DNA from: Sulfitobacter sp.
GTDB taxonomy: Bacteria; Pseudomonadota; Alphaproteobacteria; Rhodobacterales; Rhodobacteraceae
Direction: 5' to 3'
DNA length: 45,989 nt
Assembly (NCBI GenBank): GCA_024636445.1
Contig: JAGXHE010000096.1
Coordinates: forward strand, 1-45,989
Shown: positions 26,180 through 35,439 of the stretch, one piece after another
Position numbering within the stretch: the stretch's first letter is position 1
How the letters are laid out: each line of letters opens with the position of its first letter
Notes under the pieces: model-generated
Databases searched by the model: none
What the model saw: only the letters and a program-made list of their open reading frames with translations
What the model was told of the DNA's origin: nothing
Made by a program: the position numbers and the translations under genes

Positions 26180-28112
26180 CCGCCTGCGCACCCTTCTGCT
26201 GGCCTGCGCCATGGCATTTGCCAGCCCGCTTGCGGCCCAAGCGCCGCCGCCGGACGTAGAGGAAAGTACTTTCTGGGCAGATGAAGTCGCACGCGGCCTG
26301 ATGCCCCCCGCCAGCCTGCGCATTCCGCAAGACCCGCTTGTGGTCGATCTGCAGTCCAAGGGCCGCAGTTTCGGCACCCAGGGCGGCACATTGCGCACCA
26401 TGATCTCGCGGTCCAAGGACGTACGGCAGATGGTGGTCTACGGCTATGCGCGGCTGGTAGGCTACGACCCGGACTACAACCTGCAACCCGACATTTTGCG
26501 CGATGTGACCGTGGAAGAAGACCGCCGGTTTACCCTGCACCTGCGCGAAGGACACAAATGGTCGGACGGCTCGGATTTCACCTCGGCGGATTTCGCATAC
26601 TGGTGGAACGACATCGCCAATCACCCCGAGCTTAGCCCGAATGGCCCGCCCGATGTGATGCGCGTCGGGCAACAACTGGCCACGATGCGCTTTCCCGATC
26701 CGTTGACCGTGGTGATCGAATGGCCGGTCTCAAACCCCGAGTTCCTGCAACACCTGGCGGCTGCACGTCCGCCTTTCATCTACCGGCCTTCGACGTTCCT
26801 CAAGCAGTTCCACATCGACTATGCCGACCCCGAAGCACTGAAGACACAGATCGACAAACGCCGCGTGCGCAGCTGGGCCGCTTTGCACAATCGCCTTGAT
26901 GATATGTACAACTTCGACATCCCCGACCTTCCGACGCTGCAACCGTGGATGAGCGCGACGGCCACCAAATCGTCGCGCCAGCTTTTCGTGCGCAACCCCT
27001 ATTTCCACCGGATCGACGCACGTGGGGTGCAACTGCCCTATATCGACGTGGTCGAGATGACTGTGGTGGGCGCCGGTCTGATCGCGGCAAAATCCAACGC
27101 GGGCGAGGCTGATCTGCAAGCGCGCGGAATTGATTTCAGGGACGTCTCGATCCTGAAAAAGGGCGAAAGTGACGGCGCGAATTACAACACGCTGCTCTGG
27201 GGAAACGGGGCCGCCAGCCAGATCGCGATCTATCCCAACCTGAACTTTGCCGATCCGATCTGGCGTGAGGTGATCCGCGATGTGCGCTTTCGCCGTGCGC
27301 TGTCGATGGGCATCGACCGGCACATGATCAACCGCGCGCTGTACTTCGGGCTGGGGCAGGAGGGCGGCATGACCGCCCTTGCCGGAAGCGCCTTCTTTGA
27401 CGCGGCCAACCTGAACGCATGGGCAGACTACGACCCCGACGCCGCCAACGCGCTGCTGGACGAGATGGGCCTGACCGAGCGCACCGCCGCAGGCCTGCGC
27501 AAGCTGCCCGACGGGCGACCGATGGAGTTCGTGATCGAGACCGCAGGCGAACGCCAGGAGGTTGAAAACGCGCTGGCCATCATCACCGACACATGGCGCG
27601 AGATCGGGATCAAGCTGGTGATGCGTCCGCTGGACCGCGACATCCTGCGCAACCGTGTCTATGCCGGTGTCACGATGGCAGCGGTCTGGTTCGGCTGGGA
27701 CAACGGGCTGCCGCAGCCCTATACGCCGCCGGGCTATCTGGCACCGACCCAGCAGGATTTCATGGCCTGGCCGATGTGGGGCCAATACTACCAGACGCGC
27801 GGTGCTGCCGGTGAAGCGGTGGACATGGCTCCGGCCAAACTTCTGCTGGACCTTTCGGCCCAATGGACCGCCGCCAGGGACGACGAGGCCCGCAGCGCGA
27901 TCTGGCGCAAGATGCTGGAGATACACGCCAGCCAGCAATACGGCATCGGCATTCTGGCCGAAGCGCCGCAGCCCGTGGTCGTCAACAACGCCCTGCGCAA
28001 TGTGCCCGAAGTGGCGATATGGTCGTGGGAGCCGGGGGCGCATTTCGGCGTGCACCGGATGGATGAATTCTGGTTCGATCTGCCCGCGCAGACAGCACAG
28101 GCAAGCGAATGA
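26172..28112 (+). CDS. Family 5 extracellular solute-binding protein
   Basis: This 646-residue exported protein has a signal peptide ending AAQA (about residue 24) and the SBP family 5 fold (DppA/OppA/YejA). Recognisable blocks are YARLVGYDPDYNLQPDILRD, FTLHLREGHKWSDGSDFTSA, and VRFRRALSMGIDRHMINRAL in the C-terminal lobe. It is about 100 residues longer than DppA, closer to YejA-like or glycoconjugate-binding members. It would deliver its ligand in the periplasm to the DppB/DppC-like permeases encoded next, with which it overlaps by ATGA. Whether the ligand is a peptide or a sugar-containing compound cannot be decided from the sequence. Confidence 0.9.
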   Translation: MFSRLRTLLLACAMAFASPLAAQAPPPDVEESTFWADEVARGLMPPASLRIPQDPLVVDLQSKGRSFGTQGGTLRTMISRSKDVRQMVVYGYARLVGYDPDYNLQPDILRDVTVEEDRRFTLHLREGHKWSDGSDFTSADFAYWWNDIANHPELSPNGPPDVMRVGQQLATMRFPDPLTVVIEWPVSNPEFLQHLAAARPPFIYRPSTFLKQFHIDYADPEALKTQIDKRRVRSWAALHNRLDDMYNFDIPDLPTLQPWMSATATKSSRQLFVRNPYFHRIDARGVQLPYIDVVEMTVVGAGLIAAKSNAGEADLQARGIDFRDVSILKKGESDGANYNTLLWGNGAASQIAIYPNLNFADPIWREVIRDVRFRRALSMGIDRHMINRALYFGLGQEGGMTALAGSAFFDAANLNAWADYDPDAANALLDEMGLTERTAAGLRKLPDGRPMEFVIETAGERQEVENALAIITDTWREIGIKLVMRPLDRDILRNRVYAGVTMAAVWFGWDNGLPQPYTPPGYLAPTQQDFMAWPMWGQYYQTRGAAGEAVDMAPAKLLLDLSAQWTAARDDEARSAIWRKMLEIHASQQYGIGILAEAPQPVVVNNALRNVPEVAIWSWEPGAHFGVHRMDEFWFDLPAQTAQASE

Positions 28113-29137
28113 TGTTTCTGAAATACGCAGGCTACCGTCTGCTGACCATGCTGCTGACGCTGTGGGTGGTGTCGATACTGGTCTTTGCGATCATCAATCT
28201 GCCCCCCGGCGACTTCCTGTCCAACCAGATCGCGGAACTGCGCGCCACCGGTCAGGCCGAAGGTGTCGCCAAGGCCGAATTCCTGCGCACCGAGTACGCG
28301 CTGGATCGCCCCTTGTGGATGCAATACCTGATCTGGATCGGCGCCGCCCCCGGCCCGCAGGGGTTCAGCGGCATGTTGCAAGGCGACTTTGGCTGGTCGT
28401 TCGAGTTTGACCAACCGGTGTCCGAAATCGTGGGTGATGCGCTGTGGCTGACGGTTCTGGTCAATCTGGCCGCGGTCTTGTTCGTCTATGTGGTTGCCCT
28501 GCCGCTGGGGGTGCTGGCGGCGGCGAAATCCGAAACCTGGGTGGATTACTCGGCGGCCTTTGTCGGCTATCTGGGACTTGCCACGCCGAACTTTCTGCTG
28601 GCGCTGATCCTGTTCTACTACGGCCAGAAATACCTGGGGCTGCCCATCGGCGGGCTGATGGCCCCAGAGTTCGAAGGCGAACCCATGAGCCCCGCCAAGG
28701 TCCAGTCGATCCTGATCCACCTGATCGTGCCCACTTTCGTCATCGGCACCTCGGGGGCTGCGGCGATGATGCAGCGGCTGCGCGCAAATATGCTCGACGA
28801 GCTGAGCAAGCCATATGTCGAAACCGCCAAGGCCAAGGGCATGGCCCCTGCCCGTCTGCTGGCAAAATATCCGCTGCGCATGGCGTTCAATCCGTTCGTA
28901 GCCGACATCGGCAACCTGCTGCCCGCGATGGTCTCGGGGTCGGTTCTGGTGTCGGTGGTGCTGGGCCTGCAAACCATCGGCCCCGCACTGCTGACCGCGC
29001 TGAAATCCCAAGACCAGTTTCTGGCCGGTTTCGTGCTGATGTTCGTAGCACTTCTGACCTTGATCGGCACGATGATTTCCGACCTGCTTTTGGTGCTGCT
29101 TGACCCGCGCATCCGCTACGGAGCGCGCGAAGGATGA
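28109..29137 (+). CDS. DppB-type ABC transporter permease
   Basis: The 342-residue inner-membrane permease has the DppB/OppB architecture: a first transmembrane helix at about 8-30 (LLTMLLTLWVVSILVFAIIN), a periplasmic loop, then the cluster of five helices with the cytoplasmic EAA-like loop (YVETAKAKGMAPARLLAKYP) that contacts the ATPase. It pairs with the DppC-like permease encoded directly downstream (ATGA overlap). The first periplasmic loop is longer than in DppB, including a RTEYALDRPLWMQYLIW segment that is common in the family. Confidence 0.92.
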   Translation: MMFLKYAGYRLLTMLLTLWVVSILVFAIINLPPGDFLSNQIAELRATGQAEGVAKAEFLRTEYALDRPLWMQYLIWIGAAPGPQGFSGMLQGDFGWSFEFDQPVSEIVGDALWLTVLVNLAAVLFVYVVALPLGVLAAAKSETWVDYSAAFVGYLGLATPNFLLALILFYYGQKYLGLPIGGLMAPEFEGEPMSPAKVQSILIHLIVPTFVIGTSGAAAMMQRLRANMLDELSKPYVETAKAKGMAPARLLAKYPLRMAFNPFVADIGNLLPAMVSGSVLVSVVLGLQTIGPALLTALKSQDQFLAGFVLMFVALLTLIGTMISDLLLVLLDPRIRYGAREG

Positions 29138-30288
29138 CCACATATCCCGATGACCACTACGTCGACGACGCGCCCTATGATCCCGAAATCAACCTGAGCG
29201 AGCCTGACCGCAAGGACATGGACGCGCCCGCGTGGCTGCTGGTCTGGCGACGCTTCCGGCGGCACAGGCTGGGGCTGATCTCGGGGGTGTTCTTGCTGCT
29301 GAGCTATCTGATGCTGCCCTTTGCGGGGTTCCTGGCCCCCTACACACCGAATGAACGCAGCGCCGAAAACCTCTATCATCCGCCCCAAGGGGTCCACTGG
29401 TTTCACGATGGCGCGCTGATCGGCCCCTATGTTTATGCCACCAGCGGCGAGGCGGATCTGGTCAATTTCCGCTGGCAATACGAGGCCGACACGGATCGCC
29501 CGATGCGGTTGGAAATGTTCTGCGAAGCCGGAACCTATAACCTGCTGGGGTTCATCCCATCCGACACACACCTGTTCTGCGCGCCCGACGGGGCCACCGT
29601 GTTCCTGTTCGGATCGGACAGGCTGGGCCGCGACGTGTTCAGCCGTATCCTGTACGGCGCGCAACTGTCGCTGACGGTCGGCATCATCGGCATCACCGTT
29701 TCGTTCGCCCTCGGCATCTTCTTCGGCTCGATCGCGGGCTATTTCGGAGGCAAGACCGACTGGATCATCAACCGCGCAATCGAGATCCTGCGCAGCCTGC
29801 CCGAATTGCCGCTGTGGCTGGCGCTGTCGGCGGCAGTGCCGTCAAACTGGGGACCGGTGGCGGTGTTCTTCATCATCTCGATCATCCTTGGCATCCTCGA
29901 CTGGCCGGGGCTGGCGCGGGCGGTGCGGTCAAAATTCCTGAGCCTGCGCGAGGAAGAATACGTGCGCGCCGCCGAGATGATGGGCGCAAGGCCGGGCCGC
30001 GTGATCCGCCGCCACCTGCTGCCGAACTTCATGTCACATCTGATCGCCAGTGCGACACTGTCGATCCCTGCGATGATCTTGGGCGAAACAGCCCTGTCAT
30101 TTCTGGGGCTGGGGCTGCGTGCGCCTGCGGTCAGCTGGGGCGTGATGCTGAACGATGCGCAAAATCTGGCCAGCATCGAGATCTATCCGTGGACGGCGAT
30201 CCCGATGCTGCCGATTATCATCGTGGTTCTGGCGTTCAACTTTCTGGGCGACGGGCTGCGCGACAGCCTGGACCCTTACAAGTCTTAA
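29134..30288 (+). CDS. DppC-type ABC transporter permease with long periplasmic insert
   Basis: This 384-residue permease is about 80-100 residues longer than typical DppC/OppC. After the N-terminal cytoplasmic segment and first helix (about 44-64) there is a roughly 100-residue periplasmic insert (about 68-165) containing aromatic-rich stretches such as NFRWQYEADTDRPMRLEMFC and NLLGFIPSDTHLFC. The normal permease core then resumes with GSDRLGRDVFSRILYGAQLS and the EAA loop YVRAAEMMGARPGRVIRRHL. Two cysteines in the insert could form a disulfide. The insert might contact the binding protein or ligand. It is the last gene of the operon, converging on the helicase gene with 16 bases between stops. 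Confidence 0.9.
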   Translation: MTTYPDDHYVDDAPYDPEINLSEPDRKDMDAPAWLLVWRRFRRHRLGLISGVFLLLSYLMLPFAGFLAPYTPNERSAENLYHPPQGVHWFHDGALIGPYVYATSGEADLVNFRWQYEADTDRPMRLEMFCEAGTYNLLGFIPSDTHLFCAPDGATVFLFGSDRLGRDVFSRILYGAQLSLTVGIIGITVSFALGIFFGSIAGYFGGKTDWIINRAIEILRSLPELPLWLALSAAVPSNWGPVAVFFIISIILGILDWPGLARAVRSKFLSLREEEYVRAAEMMGARPGRVIRRHLLPNFMSHLIASATLSIPAMILGETALSFLGLGLRAPAVSWGVMLNDAQNLASIEIYPWTAIPMLPIIIVVLAFNFLGDGLRDSLDPYKS

Positions 30289-30304
30289 CCCGAGTCAGAG
30301 CGCT

Positions 30305-32578
30305 TTAGTCGCGCGGTTTACGCGGTGACTGGCCGCCGCTCGAACCGGAAAAGCCGCGTTTGCCTGCCGGTTTCCCCGCAGGTTTGCCCTTGGACGGACC
30401 ACCCGAAGGCGCGCCCTTGCCCTTATAGGCAGGCTTCGCGCCTGTGCCGCCTGCGTTGTCGCCAAAGCGCGGCTTGCCACGCGGGCTGGTCACGGCACCG
30501 TCTGCACGGGCATTGTCCATTGCGGAACGCGGCTTTTTCTTGTGCGCGCTGTGCGGGCCGGTGGGTTTCTCACCGGCTTTCGGCTTTTTGCGACGCGGGG
30601 TCGACGTGTCGTTCCAATCCACGGGGCCAGCAGACTTGGGCGGGCCCTTGCGCACGGGCTTGTCGTCGGGGTTGTAGTCGGATTTGGGTTTATACTCCGA
30701 CTTTTCCGTGTAATCCGGCTTTGCTTTATAGTCCGACTTCTCTTTGTAGTCAGACTTGGGCTTGTCCGACTTCGGCGCAGCATATGTTTCGGGCGCACGG
30801 CTCAGGGCCGGCTCTGCCTTGGGCTGGTCATCCCACTGCTTCTTGGGTTTGTCGTCCCACTGTTTTTTCGGCTTGTCGTCGCGGGGCGGACGCGGCGCGC
30901 GTTCGCCACCTGCATCGCGGTCCTTGCTTTTGTAAGCGGGCTTGCCGCCCTTGGCAGGTCCACGGTCATCGCGCGGTTTATACGCAGGCTTCGGGCGGCT
31001 GGCTTCGGCGGGCGGTGTCGCCAGACGTTCCAGTTTCAGACCACCCTCGACCGTCATGTCGCTGCCCAGGGCCGCAGCAAAGCCATCGGCGCTGGATTGC
31101 AGAAGTTCGACATAGGACGCGTCATCCGAGATGCGGATCGCACCCAGATCGTCCTTGGACACGTCACCGGCCTTGCACAGGATCGGCAGCAGGCGGCGTA
31201 CTTCGACGCCCTGATTGCGACCGCCGGAGACCGAGAACCACACACTCGGGCCAAAGGCTGCGCGGGGTTTCGGAGCCTCGTTGGTGGTCGCGGACAGATC
31301 TTCGGGCGCGGTATAGCGTTGGGCCAGCACGCGCACGGTGGCGGTGGCCAGTTGCTCGGGCGAATAGGTCTCGACCAGTTTGGCGACCAGATCGGTTTCG
31401 CTTTCGACAATGGGTTCGTACCACATCGGATCGGCCAGCAGACGGGCTTCGTCCTCGGCACGCACGGCGTCAGCACCGGGCGCTTCGCCCCAGGTCGCTT
31501 CCAGTTGGGCCATTTTCAGAATACGCGTCGCCTTGGCGCGCACCTTTGCGGTGACGATCAGCGCGCTGACGCCTTTGCGGCCCGCGCGGCCGGTCCGGCC
31601 AGAGCGGTGCAACAACGTCTCGTGGTTCGACGGGAGTTCGGCATGCACGACCAGATCAAGGTTCGGAAGGTCAATGCCCCGCGCGGCCACATCTGTCGCC
31701 ACGCAGACACGGGCACGACCGTCACGCATCGCTTGCAGCGCGTGCGAGCGTTCGGCCTGCGTCAGCTCGCCCGACAGCGCCACGACCGAGAAACCCCGGT
31801 TCGACAGGCGCGTGGTGATCCGGTTGACCATCGCACGGGTATTGCAGAACACGATGGCGTTGGGCGCCTCGAAGAACCGCAGGGTGTTGATGATGGCACT
31901 TTCGCCGTCGTGGTTGGCCACGGACATGGCGCGGTATTCGATATCAGCGTGCTGCGAGGTGCCCGACAGTGTCGTGACCCGCTGCGCGTTGCGCTGGTAT
32001 TTCTGCGCCAGACCGGCGATGGATTTCGGCACGGTGGCCGAGAACATCAGCGTGCGGCGGTCCTCGGGGCATTCGCCAAGGATGTATTCCAGATCGTCGC
32101 GGAACCCCAGATCCAGCATTTCATCGGCTTCGTCCAGAACCACGCCCCGGATCGAGCCGAGGTTGATCGAGCCGCGCATGATGTGGTCGCGCAGACGGCC
32201 CGGCGTGGCAACAACGATATGCGCCCCACGGTCCAGCGCGCGACGCTCGTCGCGCATGTCCATGCCACCGACGCAGGACGCCATCACGACGCCCGCCTTT
32301 TCATACAGCCACGCCAGTTCGCGTTTCACCTGCATCGCAAGCTCGCGGGTGGGTGCGATCACCAGTGCCAGCGGTGCGCTTGCGGGGTCAAAGCTTTCGC
32401 CCTCGCCCAGCAGGGTCTGACCCAGCGCCAGGCCAAAGCCCACGGTCTTGCCGGATCCGGTCTGGGCGGACACCAGCAAATCCTGCCCTTCGAGGGCCGG
32501 ATCGGTCACGGCCTCCTGTACGGGCGTAAGGGTTTCGTATCCGCGCTGTGTCAGCGCATCGGCAAGGCTCTGTTTCAA
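30305..32578 (-). CDS. deaD: DEAD-box RNA helicase (DeaD/CsdA-like) with basic repetitive tail
   Basis: The 757-residue protein has a complete DEAD-box core: Q-motif region RGYETLTPVQEAV, motif I AQTGSGKT (38-45), PTRELA, TPGR, VVLDEADEMLD, MFSAT and the C-terminal helicase motifs VCVATDVAARGIDLP and HRSGRTGRAGRKG. A DeaD-type RNA-binding domain follows (about 440-530). The last 220 residues are low-complexity and basic, with tandem DDKPKKQW and KSDYK-type repeats, likely RNA-binding and disordered. Such helicases remodel structured RNA in ribosome assembly and cold adaptation. The predicted start is TTG with no clear ribosome-binding site; family members usually have a few more residues before the Q motif, so the true start may differ slightly. 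Confidence 0.92.
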   Translation of the reverse strand: MKQSLADALTQRGYETLTPVQEAVTDPALEGQDLLVSAQTGSGKTVGFGLALGQTLLGEGESFDPASAPLALVIAPTRELAMQVKRELAWLYEKAGVVMASCVGGMDMRDERRALDRGAHIVVATPGRLRDHIMRGSINLGSIRGVVLDEADEMLDLGFRDDLEYILGECPEDRRTLMFSATVPKSIAGLAQKYQRNAQRVTTLSGTSQHADIEYRAMSVANHDGESAIINTLRFFEAPNAIVFCNTRAMVNRITTRLSNRGFSVVALSGELTQAERSHALQAMRDGRARVCVATDVAARGIDLPNLDLVVHAELPSNHETLLHRSGRTGRAGRKGVSALIVTAKVRAKATRILKMAQLEATWGEAPGADAVRAEDEARLLADPMWYEPIVESETDLVAKLVETYSPEQLATATVRVLAQRYTAPEDLSATTNEAPKPRAAFGPSVWFSVSGGRNQGVEVRRLLPILCKAGDVSKDDLGAIRISDDASYVELLQSSADGFAAALGSDMTVEGGLKLERLATPPAEASRPKPAYKPRDDRGPAKGGKPAYKSKDRDAGGERAPRPPRDDKPKKQWDDKPKKQWDDQPKAEPALSRAPETYAAPKSDKPKSDYKEKSDYKAKPDYTEKSEYKPKSDYNPDDKPVRKGPPKSAGPVDWNDTSTPRRKKPKAGEKPTGPHSAHKKKPRSAMDNARADGAVTSPRGKPRFGDNAGGTGAKPAYKGKGAPSGGPSKGKPAGKPAGKRGFSGSSGGQSPRKPRD
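30668..30897 (-). repeat. In-frame tandem repeats in the helicase C-terminal tail
   Basis: The sequence encodes two runs of short repeats. One has about six copies of a 5- to 6-residue K-S/P-D-Y-K/T unit (for example KSDYKEKSDYKAK), and another has three copies of an 8-residue DDKPKKQW/DDQPK unit. DNA copies are near identical, so copy number may vary between strains by slippage without breaking the frame. Confidence 0.8.
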
Positions 32579-32897
32579 AGGTTTTGGCTTTCGTTTGCGT
32601 AAGGCACGCGACCTATGCCTTTTGACAGGTGTTGTCGAGGGGATTTAATTGCGTCATTCCAGCGCTCGCAAGACCTGCGGCGCATCGAAGAACTTCAAAT
32701 TTGTCGCAACTGAGTGCAATTCGGGTTGATCCATAGAACCAACGTGCTGGGATGCAAAGAGCTTTGTGTGTGCGGCATGTCGAAATCTGTCTCGCGGGTG
32801 CGCGCTCTTGATCGGTCTTCGCGCTGTAAATCAGCGCCCGGAAACCCTGCCGTATCTACGGATCGGGCTGAGTCGCCGAGCAATCAGTTGGTGGGGC
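32579..32897. other. Intergenic region between helicase and large mscS
   Basis: No coding sequence is supported in these 319 bases. The only clear structure is a 6-bp hairpin GCGCTG/CAGCGC with the loop TAAAT at 32821-32837. It lies downstream of the minus-strand mscS and lacks a U-run, so it is at best part of a rho-dependent end or mRNA 3' structure. The helicase promoter and a possible cold-type 5' leader should lie here, but I cannot point to convincing elements. Confidence 0.5.
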
Positions 32898-35267
32898 TCA
32901 TCTGTCGTCACCCGTCTGCTGTGCTGCGTCCACCATGTCTTCGTCGATCACGGCCTGTGCGGCGGCGGTCACCGCCTCGCGCTGGTCGTCGTCCAGATCG
33001 GCCGCCTTGCCGTCGGCCAGACGCACGGTCACCTCGCGGTGGGCAAAGCGGATGCCTTCGCGCTCGAACAATGCGCGGATCTCTTCGTAGACCTTCTTGC
33101 GCACCAGCCACTGATCGCCCGGCTTGGTCATGAACTTGACCCGGATAATCATGGCGCTGTCTTCCATGTGGATCACGCCCTGGGATTTCAGCGGCTGGAT
33201 GAAGTTCTCTCCGATCACCGGATCGTCCAGCAGTGCGACGCCCAGCTTCTTGATCAGCTTGCGCACATGCTCCACGTCGGTGTCATAGGTGACACGCAAC
33301 GGCAGCTTCATGATCACCCAATCGCGCGAATAGTTGGTGATCACCTGAATTTCGCCAAACGGCATGGTGTGCAGCGCGCCCAGATGGTGCCGCAGCTGGA
33401 ATGAACGCACGCTGATCTTCTCGACCGTGCCCTTGACCCCGCCCACGTCGATATATTCGCCCTTGCGGAACGCATCGTCGAACAGAAAGAACGCGCCGGC
33501 GAACACGTCACGCACCAGCGACTGGCTGCCGAAACCGACGGCGACCCCGACAAAGCCCGCACCGGCGAACAGCGGGCCGACGTTCACCCCGACCTCGAGC
33601 AGGACGATCAGCACGATCGTGACCAGAACCACCACCAGCATCATGTTGCGAAACAGCGGCAACAGCGTGGCCAGACGGCTGGCACTGCTGGCGCCGCTGC
33701 CTTCGTCGCCCAGTTCGGCCTCGACCACGTCGCCCTGCTCGTCCGCGATCTTGCGGTCGATCCAGATGCGGAAGACGTGGTAGACGATATAGCCGATGAA
33801 GATGATGACCATGATGTCCAGCAGCGACTGGCCCAACGGGGTATCCTCGACCATGTCGTTGACGCTGCCCCAGATCAGCAGCAAAGCATAGGCGCCCGCG
33901 ACGAAGGCCAGAATACCCGACACCCGCCGCGCCAGCTGCTCGTAGGTGTGCATTACATGGCGCGGTTGGTAGGCCGGTTCGTGATCCTCGTCCTCGACAT
34001 GGCTGTCGGCATGCTCCGTGGCGTCGGGCGCGCTGTCGTCTTCATCATGAGCGTTCATCAACGCGATCTGGCGCGCGCGTTCGAAATAGGTCTCGATCAG
34101 GTAATTCGTGACCCCGTAGACCACCAAAATAGTCACCAGCACGCCATAGGCGCCCGCAATCAGCGGGATCGACGTGGGCGTTTCCAGCACCAGATCAAAG
34201 GCCAGTACAAACCAGCCGAAGATGACATAGACGATCGCCACCGGCAGCCACCCGACCGATACCGTGCGGATCAGCCAGGAGACCTCGGCCTTGGTGCGCC
34301 CGTTGCGGATGGCATCGGAAATGATGCGGCGATTGACCGTCAGGAACAGGATATTCACCAGCGCCATGATCAGGCTGAGAGCGCCGAAGACGATAGCGTA
34401 GACGTTGTAGTTCAGCCCGAAGTCTTCCAGCCAGGTGGCAAAGGTAACGACGCAGATGTCCAGCGATCCGACATAAAAGGCCCAGCGGTACAGGCGCTTG
34501 GCGTCGCGGTCGGACAGGCGGGGAATGCGGTATTGCGACAGGAACGGCGACAGCACCATGCGCCACACGTCCCCCACCGTCCGGCAGGCAAAGAACGCGG
34601 CGTTGATCGCCAGAATGGTCACCTGCACCGAGGTGTCGGTGACTGGCGGAAAGATCAACGCCCCCAAAACATAGGCAATCACCATCGCGATCAGCGTGCC
34701 GACGATGCCGATGAAGAACCGGAATACCAGAAACGGCATCTTCTCGCGGTAGCCTTGCGGATTTTCCCTGACCCGCGATGTGACCATGCTTTTGAACACA
34801 TAGGGCCCCAGGATACGGCTCATGATCTGGCTGCCGATCAGGAACAGCAGGGCCCCAAAGAACAGCACCTCTACGTAGGTCATGATGCGGCCATCGGGAC
34901 TGGTGGCGCGCAGGATATAGCGAACCTCGTTCAGCGAATCCGGCATCGCGTCCAGCCGCTCGCGCAGGGTGGCACGAAACTCGGCGCCGCGCTTTTGCGC
35001 CATCATCAAGGGCGACCCCTCGGGGCCAAGCGCAGGCACCTCTGCCGTGACACCGGTGCTGGGCGTCGTGATCAGGTTGCCCTGGGCATCAACCACGATC
35101 ACGCTCAGCCCCGCCTCGCGCGCCTGGCGCAGGGTTTCGGCCAGCGGGTCAGTCTCGGCACTGGTGGCCGTTGAAAGCGGCGAAAACAGGCTTTGGGAGA
35201 GGGCGGATTGCGGGGCGATCCCGATGCACATCAGCGCTAAGAGCCACAAGCATAGGATCAGCCGCAT
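32898..35267 (-). CDS. Large MscS-family mechanosensitive channel (MscK/YbiO-type)
   Basis: The 789-residue protein has a signal peptide (MRLILCLWLLALMCIGIAPQ region, cleavage near residue 25), a short periplasmic domain, then many membrane helices from about 130 to 590. The terminal MscS module begins with AGAGFVGVAVGFGSQSLVRD and continues to the beta domain with YIDVGGVKGTVEKISVRSFQ and HTMPFGEIQVITNYSRDW. A charged cytoplasmic loop rich in Asp/Glu/His (about 400-430) separates helices. It is the second MscS channel in the window. The ATG has AAGGG before it. It is divergent from the UDP-sugar dehydrogenase of the glycosyl cluster, and its promoter region contains a perfect palindrome. Function: osmotic safety valve; ligand gating is possible but unseen. 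Confidence 0.9.
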   Translation of the reverse strand: MRLILCLWLLALMCIGIAPQSALSQSLFSPLSTATSAETDPLAETLRQAREAGLSVIVVDAQGNLITTPSTGVTAEVPALGPEGSPLMMAQKRGAEFRATLRERLDAMPDSLNEVRYILRATSPDGRIMTYVEVLFFGALLFLIGSQIMSRILGPYVFKSMVTSRVRENPQGYREKMPFLVFRFFIGIVGTLIAMVIAYVLGALIFPPVTDTSVQVTILAINAAFFACRTVGDVWRMVLSPFLSQYRIPRLSDRDAKRLYRWAFYVGSLDICVVTFATWLEDFGLNYNVYAIVFGALSLIMALVNILFLTVNRRIISDAIRNGRTKAEVSWLIRTVSVGWLPVAIVYVIFGWFVLAFDLVLETPTSIPLIAGAYGVLVTILVVYGVTNYLIETYFERARQIALMNAHDEDDSAPDATEHADSHVEDEDHEPAYQPRHVMHTYEQLARRVSGILAFVAGAYALLLIWGSVNDMVEDTPLGQSLLDIMVIIFIGYIVYHVFRIWIDRKIADEQGDVVEAELGDEGSGASSASRLATLLPLFRNMMLVVVLVTIVLIVLLEVGVNVGPLFAGAGFVGVAVGFGSQSLVRDVFAGAFFLFDDAFRKGEYIDVGGVKGTVEKISVRSFQLRHHLGALHTMPFGEIQVITNYSRDWVIMKLPLRVTYDTDVEHVRKLIKKLGVALLDDPVIGENFIQPLKSQGVIHMEDSAMIIRVKFMTKPGDQWLVRKKVYEEIRALFEREGIRFAHREVTVRLADGKAADLDDDQREAVTAAAQAVIDEDMVDAAQQTGDDR

Positions 35268-35294
35268 CTTGTCGCCCTTGTCATAATATTGACG

Positions 35295-35317
35295 AAGGTG
35301 TTAGCGGATAACACCTT
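35295..35317 (-). promoter_or_regulatory. Perfect palindrome overlapping putative mscS promoter
   Basis: AAGGTGTTA (35295-35303), GCGGA, TAACACCTT (35309-35317) is a perfect 9-bp inverted repeat in the 172-bp gap between the large mscS (minus) and the UDP-sugar dehydrogenase (plus). On the minus strand TTATCC within the repeat lies 17 bp from TATTAT, a plausible -35/-10 pair for mscS, so a bound repressor would block this promoter. The core TTAGCGGATAACA recalls LacI/GntR-type operators. No regulator gene is adjacent. Confidence 0.55.
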
Positions 35318-35439
35318 TCATTGCAATTCGCATGACAAGGCCCCACCTGTGGTTCCCGGTGACGTAAATTACCGCTGCCTGCTTTACGGGCGCTATTTCA
35401 AAACGGGCGGTATCGCCTGCGCACAACCAAGGACTACCC

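Noticed and set aside
30542-32602. A 686-codon plus-strand open frame
   Set aside because: It is antisense to the DEAD-box helicase gene; composition is unnatural (Arg/Gly/His-rich, no motif) while the helicase motifs are complete on the other strand.
32695-32883. A 62-codon minus-strand frame in the helicase/mscS gap
   Set aside because: No ribosome-binding site, no recognisable features, and composition like non-coding DNA.
33777-35174. A 465-codon plus-strand open frame
   Set aside because: It is antisense to the large mscS gene and rich in His/Asp/Gln without recognisable domain structure.
35295-35317. A true lac operator
   Set aside because: Only the core resembles it; no LacI or lactose gene is near, so I report it only as an unassigned palindrome.
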